Notes: generated from the letters alone by a model not told the origin. Shown: positions 11,997 to 19,577, counted from the stretch's first letter. The stretch: DNA of 22,611 nt from WJKP01 sp964531215 (GCA_964531215.1 CAZHFK010000015.1:1-22611); one strand, 5' to 3'. Numbers and translations are program-made.

Positions 11997-13070
11997 TTAT
12001 TCTAAAACTGAATCGGATTCAGTTTGCGGTTGAGTCTCTAATTGTTCTTTCATTTGATCAATAATATTATTTTTTACTTTTTCTTTTATGATTTGCTCTT
12101 TATTTTTTTCTAGAGAATCTACTACATTTTCTTCTGTTTCATTCATTGACTCACCGATTAAATTTAATTGCTGATTAAAATCATCCAAAGCTTTTTGCAC
12201 CCGTTCAGTCTGATTCATATCAGTTTCTTCAGACAAGCCGGTATCAGCGAAACTTTGACTTAAACTATTTCTAATACCGACAAACCAAAACCCAACCAAA
12301 ACAAACATCATACTTGCAATTGCCGTATAGGTAATAATTAATTTTTGTTTTTCACTTAACAAACTATTTTTAACCGGCTCAATATATTCAATTTGTTCAG
12401 CTTCCGGCAATTTTTCTGGTTCATTAACCGGTAAATCATTTGGTATAGCCTGATTATTATTATCATTAAAAGTACCCTCATCACCAAAACTAAAGTCGGC
12501 AAAAGGATCATCAATTGATTTATTTGCTTCAACTGCCAAACTCGCTGTTAAATCAGGCTTTATTTCTGTTTGCTCTTCAATTTGTTTTACAACAACTCTT
12601 TTACCTAACGGTTTAGACACAGCCTTTTTCGGTTTAGGCTTATTTGAAGTTGTTTTTTTCACAGGCTTAGCTTTATTTTTAGCGGGAGTCTTTTTAACTA
12701 CAGGTTTCTTTTTGGCTACAGTTTTTTTCGGTGAATTTTTCTTTTTTGTCTTGGCCGCTTGTCTTGTAGCTGTTTTTTTCTTTTTTACTGGCTTCTTCAG
12801 ACTAGCCTGTTTCTTAGTTATTTTCTGAATTTTAGGCTTTTTAACTGTTGTCTTTTTAACAACTTTAGGTTTTGGCGCTTTAGCCTTTGTTTTGGTTGTT
12901 GTCTTTTTAACAACTTTGGATTTTGGCGCTTTAGCCTTTGTTTGGGTTGTTGTCTTTTTAACAACTTTAGGTTTTGGCGCTTTAGCCTTTGTTTGGGTTG
13001 TTGTCTTTTTAACAACTTTAGGTTTTGGCGCTTTAGCCTTTGTTTGGGTTGTTGTCTTTTTATTTGCCAT
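11997..13070 (-). CDS. Histone H1-like Lys-rich repeat protein with one membrane segment
   Basis: The protein has 357 residues. Residues 4-71 are four tandem 17-residue repeats (KKTTTQTKAKAPKPKVV with few changes). Residues 72-165 continue as Lys/Pro/Ala-rich sequence like histone H1 tails. Residues 166-240 are acidic and disordered, 244-265 a single hydrophobic segment (LIITYTAIASMMFVLVGFWF), and 266-357 an acidic, probably coiled-coil tail. With positive residues on the N-terminal side, the basic arm should be cytoplasmic and could bind DNA. It begins 10 nt after the metallo-hydrolase gene and ends 7 nt before gyrA, whose own N-terminus is Lys-rich. No named family is recognised. Confidence 0.8.
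   Translation of the reverse strand: MANKKTTTQTKAKAPKPKVVKKTTTQTKAKAPKPKVVKKTTTQTKAKAPKSKVVKKTTTKTKAKAPKPKVVKKTTVKKPKIQKITKKQASLKKPVKKKKTATRQAAKTKKKNSPKKTVAKKKPVVKKTPAKNKAKPVKKTTSNKPKPKKAVSKPLGKRVVVKQIEEQTEIKPDLTASLAVEANKSIDDPFADFSFGDEGTFNDNNNQAIPNDLPVNEPEKLPEAEQIEYIEPVKNSLLSEKQKLIITYTAIASMMFVLVGFWFVGIRNSLSQSFADTGLSEETDMNQTERVQKALDDFNQQLNLIGESMNETEENVVDSLEKNKEQIIKEKVKNNIIDQMKEQLETQPQTESDSVLE
12858..13061 (-). repeat. Four tandem 51-bp coding repeats
   Basis: Units at 13061-13011, 13010-12960, 12959-12909 and 12908-12858 are nearly identical at the DNA level and encode the 17-residue Lys/Thr/Ala/Pro repeats. Near identity implies recent expansion and likely copy-number variation between strains. 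Confidence 0.9.
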
Positions 13071-13080
13071 ATCAAATAAA

Positions 13081-13719
13081 TTAAACTTTATTTAATATAA
13101 TAATTTTAGTTTCTTCCTGAGGTAAATCTTTTTTACTGATTTTTAATTTATCCATTTTTTCCGGCTGAGAAATACCGAATTCTTTTAAGAATTTCTCAAC
13201 CGGTTCTAGCTTAACTTTTAAGCCGGGGATTTTATAATGCATAGGAATAACAATTCGCGGCTGAATTTGACTGATAATTTTAACTGCGCCAGTCCCATTA
13301 ATCGTATAAGTCCCGCCAACCGGAATCATTAAAATATCAACGCTTTCCAGATATTCCAATTGCCGTTCGGTTAAATTATCCTGCCCCAAAGCACTTAAAT
13401 GAGCTATTTTTAAACCATTATATTCCAAAACATAAGCAGTAATTCTGCCATATTCAGCTCCGCTTTTATTATCATGAAAACCTTTTAATCCATAAACAAA
13501 AACATTTTTAACTTCATATTCACCTGGACTCTTTATAATAAAAGGATTGCCTTTAATTGCTTTAACATTATTATGACCCTCATGATCATGAGTAATCAAA
13601 AGCAAATCAGCCTGAAATTTAGGCATTTTTAGCCCTGTTTTATCATGCGGATCAATAGCAATTGTCAAATCTTTATCTTGTAATTTAAAAGCTGATTGTC
13701 CTAGCCATTGAATAATCAT
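13081..13719 (-). CDS. Metallo-beta-lactamase-fold (UPF0173-like) hydrolase
   Basis: This 212-residue protein opens MIIQWLGQSAFKLQ, as in UPF0173-type metallo-beta-lactamase-fold proteins. The metal motif is ITHDHEGHNN (H-x-H-x2-H), followed by FIIKSPGEYEV, HLSALG (standing in for the usual H-L-G-D site) and VIPMHYK with the terminal His. It is a predicted cytoplasmic Zn-dependent hydrolase of unknown substrate. ATG 13719 gives the family N-terminus; the frame from 13749 adds ten residues inside a leader hairpin. It heads the unit with the Lys-rich protein and gyrA (10- and 7-nt gaps). Confidence 0.88.
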   Translation of the reverse strand: MIIQWLGQSAFKLQDKDLTIAIDPHDKTGLKMPKFQADLLLITHDHEGHNNVKAIKGNPFIIKSPGEYEVKNVFVYGLKGFHDNKSGAEYGRITAYVLEYNGLKIAHLSALGQDNLTERQLEYLESVDILMIPVGGTYTINGTGAVKIISQIQPRIVIPMHYKIPGLKVKLEPVEKFLKEFGISQPEKMDKLKISKKDLPQEETKIIILNKV

Positions 13720-13749
13720 AAATAATTTTAATAATCTAAGTAAAAACAA

Positions 13750-13790
13750 GGATTAATGCCTGCTTAATCCTTAAACTATAAACAGTTTAA
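13750..13790 (-). promoter_or_regulatory. Two leader hairpins upstream of the metallo-hydrolase
   Basis: GGATTAA/TTAATCC (13750-13770, 7-nt loop) and TTAAACT/AGTTTAA (13771-13790, 6-nt loop) lie back to back between the predicted minus-strand start site (about 13787) and ATG 13719. The second has no T-run and could act on translation or mRNA stability. Confidence 0.45.
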
Positions 13791-13793
13791 CAT

Positions 13794-13823
13794 ATTATAA
13801 AAAAAAATAAAAGCCCTTGACAA
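13794..13823 (-). promoter_or_regulatory. Minus-strand promoter sharing its -35 with the metal operon
   Basis: On the minus strand TTGTCA (13823-13818), 18 bp, TATAAT (13799-13794). Its -35 hexamer overlaps the plus-strand TTGACA at 13817-13822, so the two promoters compete for one site. Confidence 0.6.
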
Positions 13824-13845
13824 ATTTTTATTATGGGTATATACT
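13817..13845 (+). promoter_or_regulatory. Promoter of the metal/redox operon
   Basis: TTGACA (13817-13822), 17 bp, TATACT (13840-13845). Predicted start near 13852, about 42 nt before ATG 13894. Confidence 0.8.
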
Positions 13846-13850
13846 CATAA
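13831..13850. promoter_or_regulatory. Palindromic operator over the -10 box
   Basis: The 20-bp sequence with core ATGGGTATATACTCAT is a palindrome with one mismatched pair. It covers the -10 region of the plus-strand promoter, the usual position of a repressor site. A candidate binder is the DUF134 helix-turn-helix protein encoded at 19578, but that is inference. Confidence 0.6.
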
Positions 13851-13893
13851 AAGAAGCTTTCGTTTTTACTATTAATGATTAACTAAAAAATAT

Positions 13894-14115
13894 ATGCCTT
13901 ATGGAGACGGTACAGGACCTTTAGGGCGTGGGCCGGCCACTGGCTGGGGACGTGGTCCTTGTGGTGCTGGCTTAAGACAAGGCTGGCGTTCAGCGGGTCG
14001 TCGTAAATTTTTTCGCAATTGGCAACCGACTGCCGAAGATCTGGCCACTGAGGAAAAATTACTCAAAGAAGAACTAGAAGCCATTGCTCAAGAAAAAAAA
14101 GCCCTAAAGAAATAA
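13894..14115 (+). CDS. DUF5320 small Gly/Arg protein
   Basis: The 73-residue protein opens MPYGDGTGPLGRGPATGWGR with further GPCGAG, the G-x-G-P pattern of DUF5320. The C-terminal third (ATEEKLLKEELEAIAQEKK) is a charged coiled-coil helix. In anaerobes, DUF5320 genes accompany NifX-like, DUF134 and MinD-ferredoxin genes, as here. The role is unknown; a metal-cluster partner is plausible. It is the first gene after the operon promoter and is followed by an intrinsic terminator, so it may be made in excess over the rest. No SD. Confidence 0.85.
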   Translation: MPYGDGTGPLGRGPATGWGRGPCGAGLRQGWRSAGRRKFFRNWQPTAEDLATEEKLLKEELEAIAQEKKALKK

Positions 14116-14120
14116 ACAAA

Positions 14121-14160
14121 ACTCGAAAATTTTCTTTATTTAGAAAATTTTCGAGTTTTT
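14121..14160 (+). terminator. Terminator inside the metal operon
   Basis: A perfect 15-bp stem (ACTCGAAAATTTTCT 14121-14135, complement 14142-14156) with a 6-nt loop and a T-run to 14160. Readthrough, or a weak second promoter with a TATAAT near 14174, must serve the genes that follow. Confidence 0.8.
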
Positions 14161-14199
14161 GTTATACTAACAATATAATCTTAAAAATAAATCAAAATT

Positions 14200-14394
14200 A
14201 TGCCACTAAAAAAGAGTCTCGGCATGGCACGAGGAAATCAGGGCCGAGGCCGCCAACAAAATGGTTTTGGCTTAGGGCCAGCTGGTGAATGTATTTGTCC
14301 CAATTGCGGTCAAAAACAAAAACATCAAAGAGGCTTGCCTTGCTATCAACAAAAATGCCCAAACTGTGGTAGCGCAATGTCCAGAGCTCGCTAA
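14200..14394 (+). CDS. Gly/Arg-rich small protein with double CPNCG zinc ribbon
   Basis: The 64-residue protein has a Gly/Arg/Gln-rich N-terminal half (GNQGRGRQQNGFGLGPAGEC) and a C-terminal half with CICPNCGQ, a single C in LPCYQQ, and CPNCGSAMSR: two CPxCG knuckles plus two extra cysteines suited to Zn or an Fe-S centre. Very similar small proteins accompany DUF5320 and NifX-like genes in archaea and anaerobic bacteria. ATG 14200 is the listed start; ATG 14224 (MARGNQG) is equally plausible. Its function is unknown; it probably binds a metal in this metal-handling operon. Confidence 0.75.
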   Translation: MPLKKSLGMARGNQGRGRQQNGFGLGPAGECICPNCGQKQKHQRGLPCYQQKCPNCGSAMSRAR

Positions 14395-14471
14395 ATTATT
14401 ATTAAAATTATAAAAAAATATATTATATTAATTTAATTATTTTTTCTTTTTATTTAATTAAAAACACACTT

Positions 14472-14888
14472 ATGAAAATATGCTTTACAGCTGAAGGTAA
14501 AACTTTAAATTCCCAAATTGATCCACGCTTTGGCCGTTGCAAATTTCTCTTATTTGTAGATTCAGAAAATGAAAAAATAACCAAAACAATCGATAATGCT
14601 CAAATTGCAAACTGGCAAGGTGCCGGCATCGCTACTGCCCAAAAAATTGCCGATGAAAATACCCAAGTAGTTATTACGGGCAACATCGGTCCTAACGCCT
14701 TTACCGCTTTACAGTCAGCTAATATTGAAATTATTACCGACGTTTCAAATTTAACAGCCAAACAGGCTCTAAAAAAATTAAAAACAAATGAATTTAAAAA
14801 AACTGAAAAACCTTCTGTCCTAGGCCATTTTGGTCAAAGCAAAAAATTTAATCAAAGCCCAAACAAAAATCGCCAAGGTCAGGTATAA
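14472..14888 (+). CDS. NifX/NafY-like dinitrogenase cofactor-binding domain protein (copy 1)
   Basis: The 138-residue protein holds one NifX-like domain (about 1-105): MKICFTAEGKTLNSQIDPRFGR, FLLFVDS, GAGIATAQKIADENTQVVITGNIG, and ANIEIITDVS. The last 30 residues are a Lys/Asn-rich tail. In the nitrogenase system such domains carry Fe-Mo cofactor precursors; in the orange protein of sulfate reducers a related domain holds a Mo-Cu-S cluster. No nif genes are here, so a nitrogenase role is unlikely. Cys23 in RFGRCKF is a possible ligand. It is followed 14 nt later by a second NifX-like gene. Confidence 0.88.
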   Translation: MKICFTAEGKTLNSQIDPRFGRCKFLLFVDSENEKITKTIDNAQIANWQGAGIATAQKIADENTQVVITGNIGPNAFTALQSANIEIITDVSNLTAKQALKKLKTNEFKKTEKPSVLGHFGQSKKFNQSPNKNRQGQV

Positions 14889-14902
14889 TTTTTTTATTAA
14901 TT

Positions 14903-15250
14903 ATGAAAATTGCTATTCCTACAAATGGGAAAAATCTAGATGATTTAGTGGCCACACATTTTGGCCGAGCTAAAAATTTTTTAATTTATAATACTGAAAA
15001 CAAAAATTTAAAAATTATCCCCAACACTTCTCAACATATGGGCGGACAAGGCATTCCTCCTGAATTACTAAAACAACATAAAATAAATACCGTTATTTGT
15101 AATTCATTAGGTTTTAAGGCAGTTCAAAATTTAACTGAATCTGATATTGAAATTTATTACGGAGCAACTAATTCAATTAAACAAGCGCTAACTGATTTTT
15201 TTAATAATCAACTAACCAAGGCAACAAAAAATAACTCTTGTCATCATTAA
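14903..15250 (+). CDS. NifX-like protein (copy 2) with CHH tail
   Basis: The 115-residue NifX-like protein (MKIAIPTNGKNLDDLVATHFGR, FLIYNTE, HMGGQGIPPELLKQHKINTV, DIEIYYGAT) ends in NNSCHH, a Cys-His-His tail well suited to binding a soft metal. MGG.G.PP.LL is typical of the subgroup associated with MinD-ferredoxin ATPases. It shares little sequence with copy 1, so the two probably form distinct subunits or act at different steps. The next gene's ATG is 2 nt after the stop. Confidence 0.88.
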   Translation: MKIAIPTNGKNLDDLVATHFGRAKNFLIYNTENKNLKIIPNTSQHMGGQGIPPELLKQHKINTVICNSLGFKAVQNLTESDIEIYYGATNSIKQALTDFFNNQLTKATKNNSCHH

Positions 15251-15252
15251 AT

Positions 15253-16092
15253 ATGCCTGGAAAAAAATTACACAAAATTGCCATAACCGGTGGCAAGGGC
15301 GGTACCGGCAAATCAACTTTTGCGGTTTTATTAACTAATCAATATTTAAACCAAAACAAAAAAATTGTTTTGGTTGATGCTGATGTTGAATGTCCCAATG
15401 ATTATCTATTAATTGATCAAAAGTTAAAAAAAACTAAAAAAAATATTTATGCTAAATTTCCAAAGTTAAATAAAAAAAAGTGTACTAAATGCGGTAAATG
15501 TGTTAAAGCTTGTCGTAGTAATGCTATTTTCCAAGTCCCAAATCAATTTCCTATATTCATGGGGGAACTATGTTCTGCTTGCGGCACTTGCTGGACAATT
15601 TGCCCGGAAAAAGCAATTACCACCAAAAAAGTTAAAACTGGTCAAATTTATATTAATAAAATTAATCAAAATTTTTATTTAATCACTGGTTTGGCTAAAG
15701 CCGGCTTAGATGAAACAGGGCCGATTGTTACTCAGCTTAAAAGCATCGCTTTAGATTTCGCTAAAAAGCATAATGCTGATTATATATTATTTGATACGGC
15801 AGCTGGCACACATTGTCCTGTTATCCAAGCCTTACTTGGCACTGATCAGGCTTATGCCGTGACAGAAGCAACCCCAATGGGAGCTTATGATTTAAATATT
15901 ATTTTAAACTTATTAAAAAAATTGAAAATCAAAACTAAAATAGTTTTAAATCAAGCAGATTATGGCAATAAAAAATTAATAACTGAGATTTTAAAGAAAA
16001 GTAATATAAAAAAAATTGATCGGGAAATCCCCTATTCAAAAAAAATAGTTAAAGCTTATTCAAATGGAAAATTATTAAATTTTCAAATATAA
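15253..16092 (+). CDS. MinD-superfamily ATPase with inserted 2[4Fe-4S] ferredoxin domain (1)
   Basis: The 279-residue protein has a deviant Walker A GGKGGTGKST (about 13-22), a Walker A'-type VDADVECPND, and between about 77 and 120 two CxxCxxCxxxC clusters (CTKCGKCVKAC and CSACGTCWTIC). The ATPase fold resumes with DYILFDTAAG. This is the COG1149-type class found in pairs in ORP-type gene clusters, where ATP hydrolysis is thought to load or move a metal cluster. ATG 15253 follows the previous stop by 2 nt and is preferred to an upstream TTG. Its partner is the second such ATPase at 17483. Confidence 0.93.
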   Translation: MPGKKLHKIAITGGKGGTGKSTFAVLLTNQYLNQNKKIVLVDADVECPNDYLLIDQKLKKTKKNIYAKFPKLNKKKCTKCGKCVKACRSNAIFQVPNQFPIFMGELCSACGTCWTICPEKAITTKKVKTGQIYINKINQNFYLITGLAKAGLDETGPIVTQLKSIALDFAKKHNADYILFDTAAGTHCPVIQALLGTDQAYAVTEATPMGAYDLNIILNLLKKLKIKTKIVLNQADYGNKKLITEILKKSNIKKIDREIPYSKKIVKAYSNGKLLNFQI

Positions 16093-16119
16093 TTTTTTAT
16101 TTTAAGAATTATAAAAAAT

Positions 16120-16317
16120 ATGAAAAAAACATTTGAAGGATATTTATTTAACAGAATAGAAAAAATTGGAAATAAAAAATACAACCACGTCGGATGTGAA
16201 GGTGAAAATAATAATTTTGGAAATTTTTTATCTGAATTCGTTCCTCAAGTGGGCACGAGAAGAAAAGTAAAATTTACTATAGAAACAAAAAATGAACCTA
16301 AAATCATTAAAAAATAA
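16120..16317 (+). CDS. Unknown 65-residue protein
   Basis: No family is recognised. The protein is basic and hydrophilic with a single Cys in HVGCEGENNN and a beta-rich end (RRKVKFTIETKNEPKIIKK). It is 27 nt after the first ATPase and 27 nt before the ferredoxin, so it is clearly part of the operon. A small accessory or cluster-binding role is possible but unsupported. Confidence 0.6.
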   Translation: MKKTFEGYLFNRIEKIGNKKYNHVGCEGENNNFGNFLSEFVPQVGTRRKVKFTIETKNEPKIIKK

Positions 16318-16344
16318 AATAAATAATTATTAAATAATAAAAAT

Positions 16345-16677
16345 ATGGCTATATTTAAAATAAACAAAACAAAATGTACGAGCTGTGGAGCTTGTATCCA
16401 AGCTTGCCCTCATAATGCTATTGCCATAAGTAATGATGGTAAGGCTGTTATTGATCAAACAAAATGTCAACGATGTGGTGCTTGTCTACAAACCTGTCCT
16501 TTTGATGCTATTGAATATATAGATAACAACGAAAATATTAATCAAAACGCTGATTTAACTGCTAATAATGAATTAATCCAAAATACTAATTCTGGTATAT
16601 ATCAAGACAGAGGGAGGATGCAAGGCAGGGGCCGGAACCAAGGCAGAGGCATGGGCCAAGGCAGAGGCAACCGCTAA
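16345..16677 (+). CDS. 2[4Fe-4S] ferredoxin with RG-rich tail
   Basis: The 110-residue protein starts with a bacterial-type ferredoxin (about 1-60): CTSCGACIQACP and CQRCGACLQTCP, each with four cysteines. A linker rich in Asn leads to a C-terminal Arg-Gly-Gln tail (about 90-110: GRMQGRGRNQGRGMGQGRGN). The tail resembles the Gly/Arg segments of the DUF5320 and Zn-ribbon proteins in the same operon, so these segments may interact with each other or with nucleic acid. It could supply electrons to the MinD-ferredoxin ATPases or cluster assembly. Confidence 0.9.
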   Translation: MAIFKINKTKCTSCGACIQACPHNAIAISNDGKAVIDQTKCQRCGACLQTCPFDAIEYIDNNENINQNADLTANNELIQNTNSGIYQDRGRMQGRGRNQGRGMGQGRGNR

Positions 16678-16738
16678 AAATAAATTTACAAATATTAAGT
16701 AAAAATCAAATACTTAAGTATCATAATTAAAAATATTT

Positions 16739-17479
16739 ATGGCAGTTTTAATTTGGATAATTGGCAGCACCCTGGCTATGAGCTTAATTGCCTGGGTCGG
16801 TTTAATAACTTTATTTTTTAAAGAAAAATTATTAAGAAAAATAATCTTACCCTTAGTAGCACTTTCAGCTGGCGCCTTATTAGGCGGGGCATTCCTGCAC
16901 ATGATTCCTGAATCAATTACTAAAATGGATAATTTATTAAGTGTTTTTCTTTGGTTATTATTTGGTTTTTCCTTATTTTTTCTGCTTGAAAATTTTATTC
17001 ATTGGCATCATTGCCATGAAACACCTTCAAAACACAAAAAACCGGTCACTTACCTTATTTTAATTGCGGACGGTATCCACAATTTCATTGGTGGTCTGGC
17101 TATTGCTGGAGCTTTTATTGTTGATATAAAAGTCGGGCTAGTTACTTGGCTTGCTTGTGCTGCTCATGAAATTCCTCAGGAATTAGGAGATTTTGGCATA
17201 CTAATCCATGGTGGCTGGCACAAAAAAAAGGCCTTATTATTTAATTTTCTGTCCGCCTTAACTATTGTTTTAGGCGGTATAATTGCATTTTTTATTTCTA
17301 CTAAAATAGATGCTACCTTTTTACTGCCCTTTGCTGCAGGTAATTTTATATATATTGCTTCATCTGATTTAATTCCAGAGATAAAACATGACACGAATAT
17401 TAAAAATAATTTAGTTCTTTTTGCGACTTTTATTATTGGAATTTTATTAATTTTAGCCGTCAGATTTATTGAAATTTAA
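16739..17479 (+). CDS. ZIP-family divalent metal transporter
   Basis: The 246-residue integral membrane protein has about seven to eight hydrophobic segments. The binuclear metal site is visible in DGIHNFIGGLAI (TM4, H114-N115) and AAHEIPQELGDFGIL (TM5, H143-E144 to E148). A His-rich loop, HWHHCHETPSKH (about 88-99), lies in the TM3-TM4 loop as usual. ZIP proteins take up Zn2+, Fe2+ or Mn2+ into the cytoplasm. It sits between the ferredoxin and the second ATPase and pairs with a CDF exporter, so the operon handles metal flux in both directions. No substrate can be assigned. Confidence 0.92.
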   Translation: MAVLIWIIGSTLAMSLIAWVGLITLFFKEKLLRKIILPLVALSAGALLGGAFLHMIPESITKMDNLLSVFLWLLFGFSLFFLLENFIHWHHCHETPSKHKKPVTYLILIADGIHNFIGGLAIAGAFIVDIKVGLVTWLACAAHEIPQELGDFGILIHGGWHKKKALLFNFLSALTIVLGGIIAFFISTKIDATFLLPFAAGNFIYIASSDLIPEIKHDTNIKNNLVLFATFIIGILLILAVRFIEI

Positions 17480-17482
17480 AAA

Positions 17483-18358
17483 ATGTCAAAAAATAAAAAA
17501 ATTAAACTGGTCATTGCCTCAGGTAAAGGCGGCGTCGGCAAATCAATGCTGACTTCGTCTTTATCTATTTTATTTAATCAACATAAAAAAATAATTGCAG
17601 TTGATTGTGATGTTGACGCACCGAATCTGGCTATTTGGTTAAACGAGGCAAAAAAATGGCAAACAACTAAAAAAATCAGCACTTCGGAAAAGGCAATTGT
17701 TAATTATAAAAAATGCATAGGTTGCGGATCCTGCGCTCAAAACTGTCAATTTAAAGCTATTAAAATGGTTAAAAATAAACCGCAAATAAATGTTTTTACT
17801 TGCGAAGGTTGTGGTTTATGTAAAATTATTTGCCCAAGCAAAGCTATTTCTTTACACAAAGTTAAAAATGGCGAAATCAAAACAAAAAAAACAAAATATA
17901 ATTTTTACTTAATAACTGGCCGACTTTATCCAGGTGAAACAGGCTCTGGTAAAGTTATTGATCAAGTCATCCAAGAAGCTGAAAATTATAAGCACGAATT
18001 AATGATTATTGATTCATCTCCCGGTACCGGCTGCCCGGTAATTGCCTCTTTAAAAGAAGCTCATCAGGTAATCTTAGTTACAGAACCAACCCCCGCAGGA
18101 TTTAATGATTTAAAAAGAATTCTGAAAGTCGTTAATCATTTTGCAATCCCTTATTTGATTATAATTAATAAATGGGATATTAATAAAAAACTAAGTCTGA
18201 AAATCAAAAATTGGTCCGGCAAAAACTTTATAGGACAAATATCTTATAATCCGGAAATTTTTAATGCGATATCAAAATTCAAACCGATTATGGAAACGGA
18301 TTTAAAAACTAAAAATGAAATCATTTCTATTTATAAAAAATTAAACAAATTATTATGA
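17483..18358 (+). CDS. MinD-superfamily ATPase with inserted 2[4Fe-4S] ferredoxin domain (2)
   Basis: The 291-residue protein has Walker A SGKGGVGKSM (about 13-21), VDCDVDAPNLA, and two clusters CIGCGSCAQNC and CEGCGLCKIIC (about 78-118), then MIIDSSPGTGCPV. It is a paralogue of the ATPase at 15253 with a clearly different sequence, consistent with a heterodimer as in ORP-type clusters. It starts 3 nt after the ZIP gene and overlaps the CDF gene by 4 nt (ATGA), so production of the three is coupled. Confidence 0.94.
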   Translation: MSKNKKIKLVIASGKGGVGKSMLTSSLSILFNQHKKIIAVDCDVDAPNLAIWLNEAKKWQTTKKISTSEKAIVNYKKCIGCGSCAQNCQFKAIKMVKNKPQINVFTCEGCGLCKIICPSKAISLHKVKNGEIKTKKTKYNFYLITGRLYPGETGSGKVIDQVIQEAENYKHELMIIDSSPGTGCPVIASLKEAHQVILVTEPTPAGFNDLKRILKVVNHFAIPYLIIINKWDINKKLSLKIKNWSGKNFIGQISYNPEIFNAISKFKPIMETDLKTKNEIISIYKKLNKLL

Positions 18359-19566
18359 ATAAAGAAAAAGTTTCAACAATTAGCATCTTAATCAATATAT
18401 TTTTAACTATTATAAAATTAATAGTCGGTTTTATAATTAATTCCGTAGCTTTAATTTCTGACGGGATTCATTCTTTTTTGGATATAATTTCCAGTATCAT
18501 ATCTTATTTAGGAATAAAAATAGCGAAAAAACCAGTCGATGAAAAACACCCTTATGGTTATTATGTCGCTGAAACTTTGGCTGGTTTAGGTGTGACAATT
18601 TTATTAGCTATTTCTGCCGGCTGGATTATTTACGAAGGTATTGAACAAATTATAAATCAAACAACAGTTAAGCTGTCAATTTGGGGGTTTTTAGTCGTGA
18701 TTATTTCTATAATCTTAAATGAAATAATTGCCAGATTAAAATTCAAATACGGGGAAAAAGAAGAAAGTCTAGCCTTGATTGCTGATGCTGAACATTCCAG
18801 AGCTGATGCCCTTTCTTCTATTGGTGTTTTAATTGGCTTAGCCCTAGCTACATTTTTTATTTTTGCTGATGGCATAATTGCTATTTTAATCGGGATTTAT
18901 ATTTTAAAAGAAAGTTATAATATAGGTAAGACAACTACTGATAATTTGCTAGGCGTTAAAGATGAAAAAACTGAAAAAACAATAAGACAAATTTGTCAAG
19001 TTAAAAATATAAAAATTTCCGAGCTTAAAACCCGCAAAATCGGCTCAGCCACTTTTGCCGAATTAACTATAAAACTAAAAAAAGACCTAAAAGTCGATCA
19101 AGCTGAAAAAATTTCCAAAGAATTACAAGAAGAATTACTTAATAAAATCTCTTTATTGAAACAAGCTGTAATTCAAATAGAATCACACAATATCAAACAA
19201 GGCGTAATTCGGCCTCGCTTTGGTCAACATTATGGTTTCCGGGGTAAATTTGAAAAAATTGGGCCGACTAAAAAAGGCTATCGAATAATAATTCCAATCA
19301 AAAATAATGAAATTTACAATGAATTTGGCTCTCCTCAATACTTGATTGTTGATAAAAAAAATAATAAAATAATTCAAAAAGAAAAAATAAAAAATCCTCA
19401 CTTTAATTCTAAAGGCGGACATGGTATTCGTTTTGTTAAGTCAGTCGAGCCTGATGAAATAATCACCAAAACTATCGGACAAGGCGCCAAGCAAAAACTG
19501 GAAAATTTAAATATAAAAATAAAAATAATTAAACCTAAGACTAAATTAAAAGATATTAAATTTTAA
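18355..19566 (+). CDS. CDF cation efflux transporter fused to a NifX-like domain
   Basis: The protein has 403 residues. Residues 1-200 are a CDF transporter with about six membrane segments and the metal site D36-x2-H39-x3-D43 and H147-x3-D151. Residues 205-280 are the cytoplasmic CDF domain. Residues about 308-400 match NifX: IIIPIKNNEIYNEFGSPQYL, GGHGIRFVKSVEPDEII, TIGQGAKQKLENLNIKI. CDF proteins export Zn2+, Fe2+, Mn2+ or Co2+ by proton antiport. The extra domain would sit in the cytoplasm next to the exporter and might sense or pass metal to it. The HxxxD geometry fits Zn/Fe-type ions. A 4-nt overlap couples it to the second ATPase. Confidence 0.9.
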   Translation: MNKEKVSTISILINIFLTIIKLIVGFIINSVALISDGIHSFLDIISSIISYLGIKIAKKPVDEKHPYGYYVAETLAGLGVTILLAISAGWIIYEGIEQIINQTTVKLSIWGFLVVIISIILNEIIARLKFKYGEKEESLALIADAEHSRADALSSIGVLIGLALATFFIFADGIIAILIGIYILKESYNIGKTTTDNLLGVKDEKTEKTIRQICQVKNIKISELKTRKIGSATFAELTIKLKKDLKVDQAEKISKELQEELLNKISLLKQAVIQIESHNIKQGVIRPRFGQHYGFRGKFEKIGPTKKGYRIIIPIKNNEIYNEFGSPQYLIVDKKNNKIIQKEKIKNPHFNSKGGHGIRFVKSVEPDEIITKTIGQGAKQKLENLNIKIKIIKPKTKLKDIKF

Positions 19567-19577
19567 ACTAATAAAAA

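Noticed and set aside
12858..13061. CRISPR array
   Set aside because: The units are 51 bp, contiguous without spacers, in frame, and encode a 17-residue repeat.
12759..13095. Plus-strand and alternative-frame ORFs across the 51-bp repeats (12759-13079, 12818-13075, 12892-13095)
   Set aside because: They are shadows created by tandem repeats inside the Lys-rich protein gene.
14472..15250. Nitrogenase cofactor genes
   Set aside because: The NifX-like domains are present but no nifHDK, nifB or nifEN is nearby; the neighbours fit an ORP-type cluster instead.
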